Source: DATLBA01 sp035527275 (GTDB taxonomy: Bacteria > Planctomycetota > Phycisphaerae > FEN-1346). Taken from it: a DNA stretch of 7,904 nucleotides. This document shows positions 4,944-7,904 of this stretch, in pieces (within the stretch, counting starts at the first letter, position 1; each line of letters begins with the position of its first letter). The position numbers and the translations under genes are program-made. The DNA lies in assembly GCA_035527275.1 (NCBI GenBank), contig DATLBA010000118.1, forward strand, positions 1 through 7,904. The letters run 5' to 3'. Below the pieces are notes generated by a model that saw nothing but the letters and a program-made list of their open reading frames with translations, did no database searches and had not been told where the DNA came from.

Positions 4944-7778
4944 CTACGTGCCGAACCGAACTTCGGGGACGCCAATCGGCTGGAACTCAAGACCCACGAA
5001 GGACTCGTCCTCGCCGGGATCCAGTTGCACGCGCACCCTCATGAGCCAGCGGTGCAGCCGCCGCGTGATGACGAAGTCGGTTTGAGCGCTCTGCTGTCGG
5101 TCGAAGTCGTATTGCTCGAAGAGGCTCAATCGCCACTTCTCGTTGATGCGATAGTCGAACGTGATGAACGCCCGCGCCGAGTCGCCGTCCGGAATGTATC
5201 GGTGGCCGACGGAGTAACTGAGGCGCGGCGAGTGGGCGACGGTCAGGCCGACCACAAACAGATCGAGCGTGCCGTCCACCGTCTGGTAGTTCGTATCGGT
5301 CCAGAAAGAGGCCGAATCGGTGATGCGCCAATCGGTGCGGAAGTCGAGGTGGTTCTGGGCCACCTTGCCGTCGGGCGCGATCTGATTGGGGCCGGTGCGG
5401 TCGTCATAGAAGGTGCCCTCGAGGTCCAGGGTGAGCCAATCGACGGTTGCCCGCTCGTCCGGCGGGCCGCGCTTCGTCTGAAATCGCTGGCGCCAGCCCA
5501 ACTCGGCGACGCCGGTGTCGTCCACGCCCTCCCAGATCGCCGTGCCGGCTTCGGTGACGTCATACGGGATGAGTTCCCGGCTGGGCACCGAGACGTTGGC
5601 CTGGTAGGCGCGAACGTCGAACGTGTTAATGTGCCGCAGACCGTGAACGTCCCAGAACGGGCTTTCGACGCCCGGATAGACCCGCCAGGCCTGCACGGCG
5701 GCCCGGGCGCCGGTGCGGCCGTAGTAGCGCCACTTGTGGCCGTCGTGTGCCAGGTCCTCATCGAAGTAGGAGACGCGCCCCTCGACGAACGGGACGACGT
5801 TGACGGGGCCGAGCCGAATCGGCAGGTCCAACTCGTGGATCGTGTCACCGATGAATTCACCGTGGGAACCTCGCTCGTCGGGATCGGTCGCGCTGGTGGG
5901 TTCGCGCGGCCGATAGCGGACCCAGGCCACCTCGCTGTCCTGAAAATAGGTCAGCCGGTCGTCCAGCAGGCTGTGGCCGATGACGTTGTAGCCGATCTGC
6001 GGCAAAAATTCGGTCCGGGTATAGAAATCGTTGAGCCGCCACGACGCCAGCAACGTCAGCGCCTGTTCATTCTCCTGTTTCTTCAGATACAGGAGTGTTT
6101 CCTGGCTCTTTTCGGTTTCCTCTTCGCGCTCGAAGAACTCGTTCAGGAAGTTTTCGTCGCTGATCCACGACAGTTCCCACGTCAGTTCCCAGTCTTCGGG
6201 CAGATAGTGGCGATGGCGCCACATGACGCGCCCCCGGCCGCCGTAAGGCGACTCGACGTCCTCAGAGCCCACGCTGTCCTTTCCGGTGTCGCGCAGATAG
6301 TAGGACTCGAACTCGCCGAAGTAGTCCTGCCGGTCGTAGTCGGCCTCGACGCCGATCCCCGGGCCGCGCGAGGACCAAAAATCGAGATTCAGATAGAAAT
6401 CGTAGCCGGGCGGCTCGCGCTCGATGCCCAGCAGTTTAAACAGGTGCCACTGGGACGCGACCCCCGTCCCGCGGTTCGAGCGGTTCTCGATGCGAATGGT
6501 TCGCAAGGCGGTTTCGCCTTCGGCGAGGTCGCCGGCAAGGCGCGGCCAATAGGTCAGCGGCAGGTGGCGGACACGGACCTGGACGTCTTTCCCGACGAAA
6601 CGGACCCGCCGATACGTTTCCTCCTCCTCCCACCGGTCCTCTTCCTCTTCGACGGCCTCCGGCGTCAGGTCCACGAGGGTCAGTTCCCGAGCGCCCGTCT
6701 CGTAATGGGGATGGCCGAACTCGCACGTCGTCATCCAGGCGTCGGTCCCGACGAAGATGCCCTGCGCCAACTGGCGGACCTCCTTGGCGTAGTAATAAAC
6801 CGGCACGTCGCGGTCCTTGGAGAACGTCCGGATTTTCGTGTTGACGGCCAGCGCCTGGTCGCGCCGAAAATCGTAATACAGTTGGCTGGCCTGGAGCACG
6901 CGCCGGCCGACGCTCATGCGGACGTGGCCCTCGAAATAGGCCTCGGCGGCAGTCCGACGGCTGGGCCCTCGCAATGAGACGGCGGGTTCCTCCGCGCCGG
7001 CCTCCTCGCCGTCTTCTTCGGGCATCCACACGACGAGGTTATCGGCCGCCATTTCCATCCCGCCGCCCATCACATAAACCCCGCCCGTCCAGATGCTGAC
7101 GCGGACGTCCCTTTCTCTCCCAAGATCGTCCACCTCTCGGGTGACGAAACTGGTGAAGTTGACCTGCCGCACGTCGTCCTGGGGCACGATGGTGATTTCC
7201 TGCGGCACGGCGGCCTCTCGGATGCCCGGCACCTTCGGTTCGGGCGGCGGCTCGGGCGCCGGGACCACGCCGATGGGGGCCTCAGGTTCACCCTTTTCGA
7301 GGAATTCACGCCGATGTTTCTTCGCCCGCAGATACAGGGGCGTCCCGTCCGCTTCGCCGCGCAGCGGCTCGTCCGAACGGAGGCTGACCTCGGCCCCGTT
7401 CGACAGAACCAGATAGACCGAATCGTGTTTCTCGATGCGGCCGCTCGCCCGCTTCAGTTCCACGGTCGTTTCGGCATAGATGCCGAGTTCCGCCCGGCCC
7501 GTCTTCTTGGCCGCCTCCTCGTCGAACCAGATCACACCGTCGCGGGCGGTCAGTTGTTCCCCACGCGTCGTCAGGACGGTGAACCCATCGATGACCAGGA
7601 TGGCCCGAGCACCGGATTCCTCGTCATGCCAGGTGTGGATAACGCGGCCGCTGACTTGAATGGTGGGCTTGGCGGCAGGGGATTCGGGGGCCGGGGCCGC
7701 CGCCCACGCCGACGTGACGCAGACCGCCAGGGCCGACCATGCGGCCAGGATGCCGAGGCTGCTCCTCGAGTTACCCAC
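4944..7778 (-). CDS. lptD: LPS-assembly protein LptD (OstA/Imp-like outer-membrane beta-barrel)
   Basis: The protein has 944 residues. LptD is the outer-membrane barrel that, with LptE, inserts lipopolysaccharide into the outer leaflet. A signal peptide (1-26, ending AWA) is followed by two OstA/LptA-like beta regions (about 39-150 and 203-320; the second has YFEGHVRMSVGRRVLQASQLYYD) split by a proline-rich linker (167-183). The LptD hallmark then appears as TTCEFGHPHYETGA (350-363) and a 'VRVRHLPLTYWPRLAGD' strand (401-417). From about 440 to the end, alternating aromatic strands form the barrel, with GLRHINTFDVRAY (713-725) corresponding to the LptD 'LRH..eP' strand. The only mature cysteine is C352, so the inter-domain disulfides of E. 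coli LptD cannot form. Acidic runs (254-264, 376-387) are unusual. The start codon is GTG: it follows a weak GGGGAA site, is the only usable start in the open frame back to the in-frame stop at 7884-7886, and leads directly into the signal peptide. The gene is monocistronic. Confidence 0.85.
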   Translation of the reverse strand: MGNSRSSLGILAAWSALAVCVTSAWAAAPAPESPAAKPTIQVSGRVIHTWHDEESGARAILVIDGFTVLTTRGEQLTARDGVIWFDEEAAKKTGRAELGIYAETTVELKRASGRIEKHDSVYLVLSNGAEVSLRSDEPLRGEADGTPLYLRAKKHRREFLEKGEPEAPIGVVPAPEPPPEPKVPGIREAAVPQEITIVPQDDVRQVNFTSFVTREVDDLGRERDVRVSIWTGGVYVMGGGMEMAADNLVVWMPEEDGEEAGAEEPAVSLRGPSRRTAAEAYFEGHVRMSVGRRVLQASQLYYDFRRDQALAVNTKIRTFSKDRDVPVYYYAKEVRQLAQGIFVGTDAWMTTCEFGHPHYETGARELTLVDLTPEAVEEEEDRWEEEETYRRVRFVGKDVQVRVRHLPLTYWPRLAGDLAEGETALRTIRIENRSNRGTGVASQWHLFKLLGIEREPPGYDFYLNLDFWSSRGPGIGVEADYDRQDYFGEFESYYLRDTGKDSVGSEDVESPYGGRGRVMWRHRHYLPEDWELTWELSWISDENFLNEFFEREEETEKSQETLLYLKKQENEQALTLLASWRLNDFYTRTEFLPQIGYNVIGHSLLDDRLTYFQDSEVAWVRYRPREPTSATDPDERGSHGEFIGDTIHELDLPIRLGPVNVVPFVEGRVSYFDEDLAHDGHKWRYYGRTGARAAVQAWRVYPGVESPFWDVHGLRHINTFDVRAYQANVSVPSRELIPYDVTEAGTAIWEGVDDTGVAELGWRQRFQTKRGPPDERATVDWLTLDLEGTFYDDRTGPNQIAPDGKVAQNHLDFRTDWRITDSASFWTDTNYQTVDGTLDLFVVGLTVAHSPRLSYSVGHRYIPDGDSARAFITFDYRINEKWRLSLFEQYDFDRQQSAQTDFVITRRLHRWLMRVRVQLDPGEDESFVGLEFQPIGVPEVRFGT

Positions 7779-7814
7779 GTCGTTCCCCGTCCGCCGTACG
7801 AGGTGAAGCGCAAG

Positions 7815-7833
7815 CCCCTCGCATTGCGAGGGG
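7815..7833 (-). promoter_or_regulatory. Stem-loop in the lptD leader RNA
   Basis: On the minus strand CCCCTCGC-AAT-GCGAGGGG is a perfect 8-bp, G+C-rich stem with a 3-base loop (9-bp dyad in DNA). It lies between the promoter and the GTG start, 36 bases before the start, inside the predicted 5' leader. No T-run follows, so it is not a simple terminator. It could stabilise the RNA or control access to the weak ribosome site. Confidence 0.6.
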
Positions 7834-7857
7834 ATAATCGGAGGCTTCCCCCACGGA

Positions 7858-7895
7858 AGTATAGAGCGGGCGAAAAAGGCGTGTCAATAAAAATG
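7858..7895 (-). promoter_or_regulatory. Near-consensus sigma70 promoter of lptD
   Basis: On the minus strand, TTGACA (7887-7882, perfect) and TATACT (7863-7858, 5 of 6) are spaced by 18 bases. The A+T-rich ATTTTTAT just upstream (7895-7888) resembles an UP element. Transcription would start near 7851, giving a leader of about 70 bases that contains the stem-loop. Confidence 0.75.
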
Positions 7896-7904
7896 CCCGC
7901 GGCA

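Noticed and set aside
4443..4990. Several short open frames running across the tRNA genes on both strands
   Set aside because: They read through tRNA genes, the terminator and the promoter, and their apparent peptides are translated tRNA sequence.
5025..6977. 650-residue open frame on the plus strand opposite lptD
   Set aside because: It lies wholly antisense to lptD in a G+C-rich region where long open shadow frames are common. Its composition is low in aromatic residues and shows no domain, and it has no convincing ribosome site.
7719..7721. Cys20 in the LptD signal peptide as a lipoprotein lipobox (LAVC)
   Set aside because: Valine before the cysteine is unusual for a lipobox, and the signal continues to a good AWA cleavage site at residue 26. 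LptD proteins are not lipoproteins.

Overview
The window is G+C-rich, densely coding DNA from a diderm (Gram-negative-type) bacterium. The evidence for an outer membrane is a full-length LptD/OstA-type protein and an AsmA-like envelope protein. The style of these proteins suggests a planctomycete-like lineage: a divergent LptD with no disulfide cysteines, an AsmA-like protein with a short acidic/proline linker, and a variant ADP-ribosylglycohydrolase. That placement is an inference from family resemblance, not a proven assignment. Promoters are easy to read as sigma70-type -35/-10 pairs.

Layout. (1) 1-2745, minus strand: a two-gene operon. The upstream gene (2745-1597) encodes a secreted protein with a TolB/CsgG/LpoB-like N-terminal region joined to a jelly-roll, carbohydrate-binding-like C-terminal region. 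The downstream gene (1575 to beyond base 1) encodes a membrane-anchored AsmA-like protein; only its first 525 codons lie in the window. (2) 2746-2919: a divergent promoter region. (3) 2920-4362, plus strand: an ADP-ribosylglycohydrolase-superfamily enzyme with a C-terminal beta-rich extension and a cysteine cluster at its tail. (4) 4486-4804, minus strand: a compact tRNA operon with a strong promoter, tRNA-Lys(TTT), tRNA-Glu(TTC) and an intrinsic terminator. Both tRNAs have an encoded CCA. (5) 4861-7887, minus strand: lptD with a near-consensus promoter, a leader hairpin, a GTG start and a probable terminator.

Two of the three transcription units encoding protein concern the cell envelope. 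LptD would place lipopolysaccharide in the outer leaflet of the outer membrane. AsmA-like proteins are thought to bridge the periplasm for lipid traffic. The TolB-like protein is exported, but its job is unknown. The glycohydrolase is probably cytoplasmic and unrelated to the envelope genes. I see no mobile element, CRISPR array or defence island. No intergenic stretch exceeds 300 bases. The most unusual items are the domain fusion in the TolB-like protein, the altered metal-site signature and cysteine tail of the glycohydrolase, the lptD leader hairpin, and an inverted repeat between the two tRNAs.
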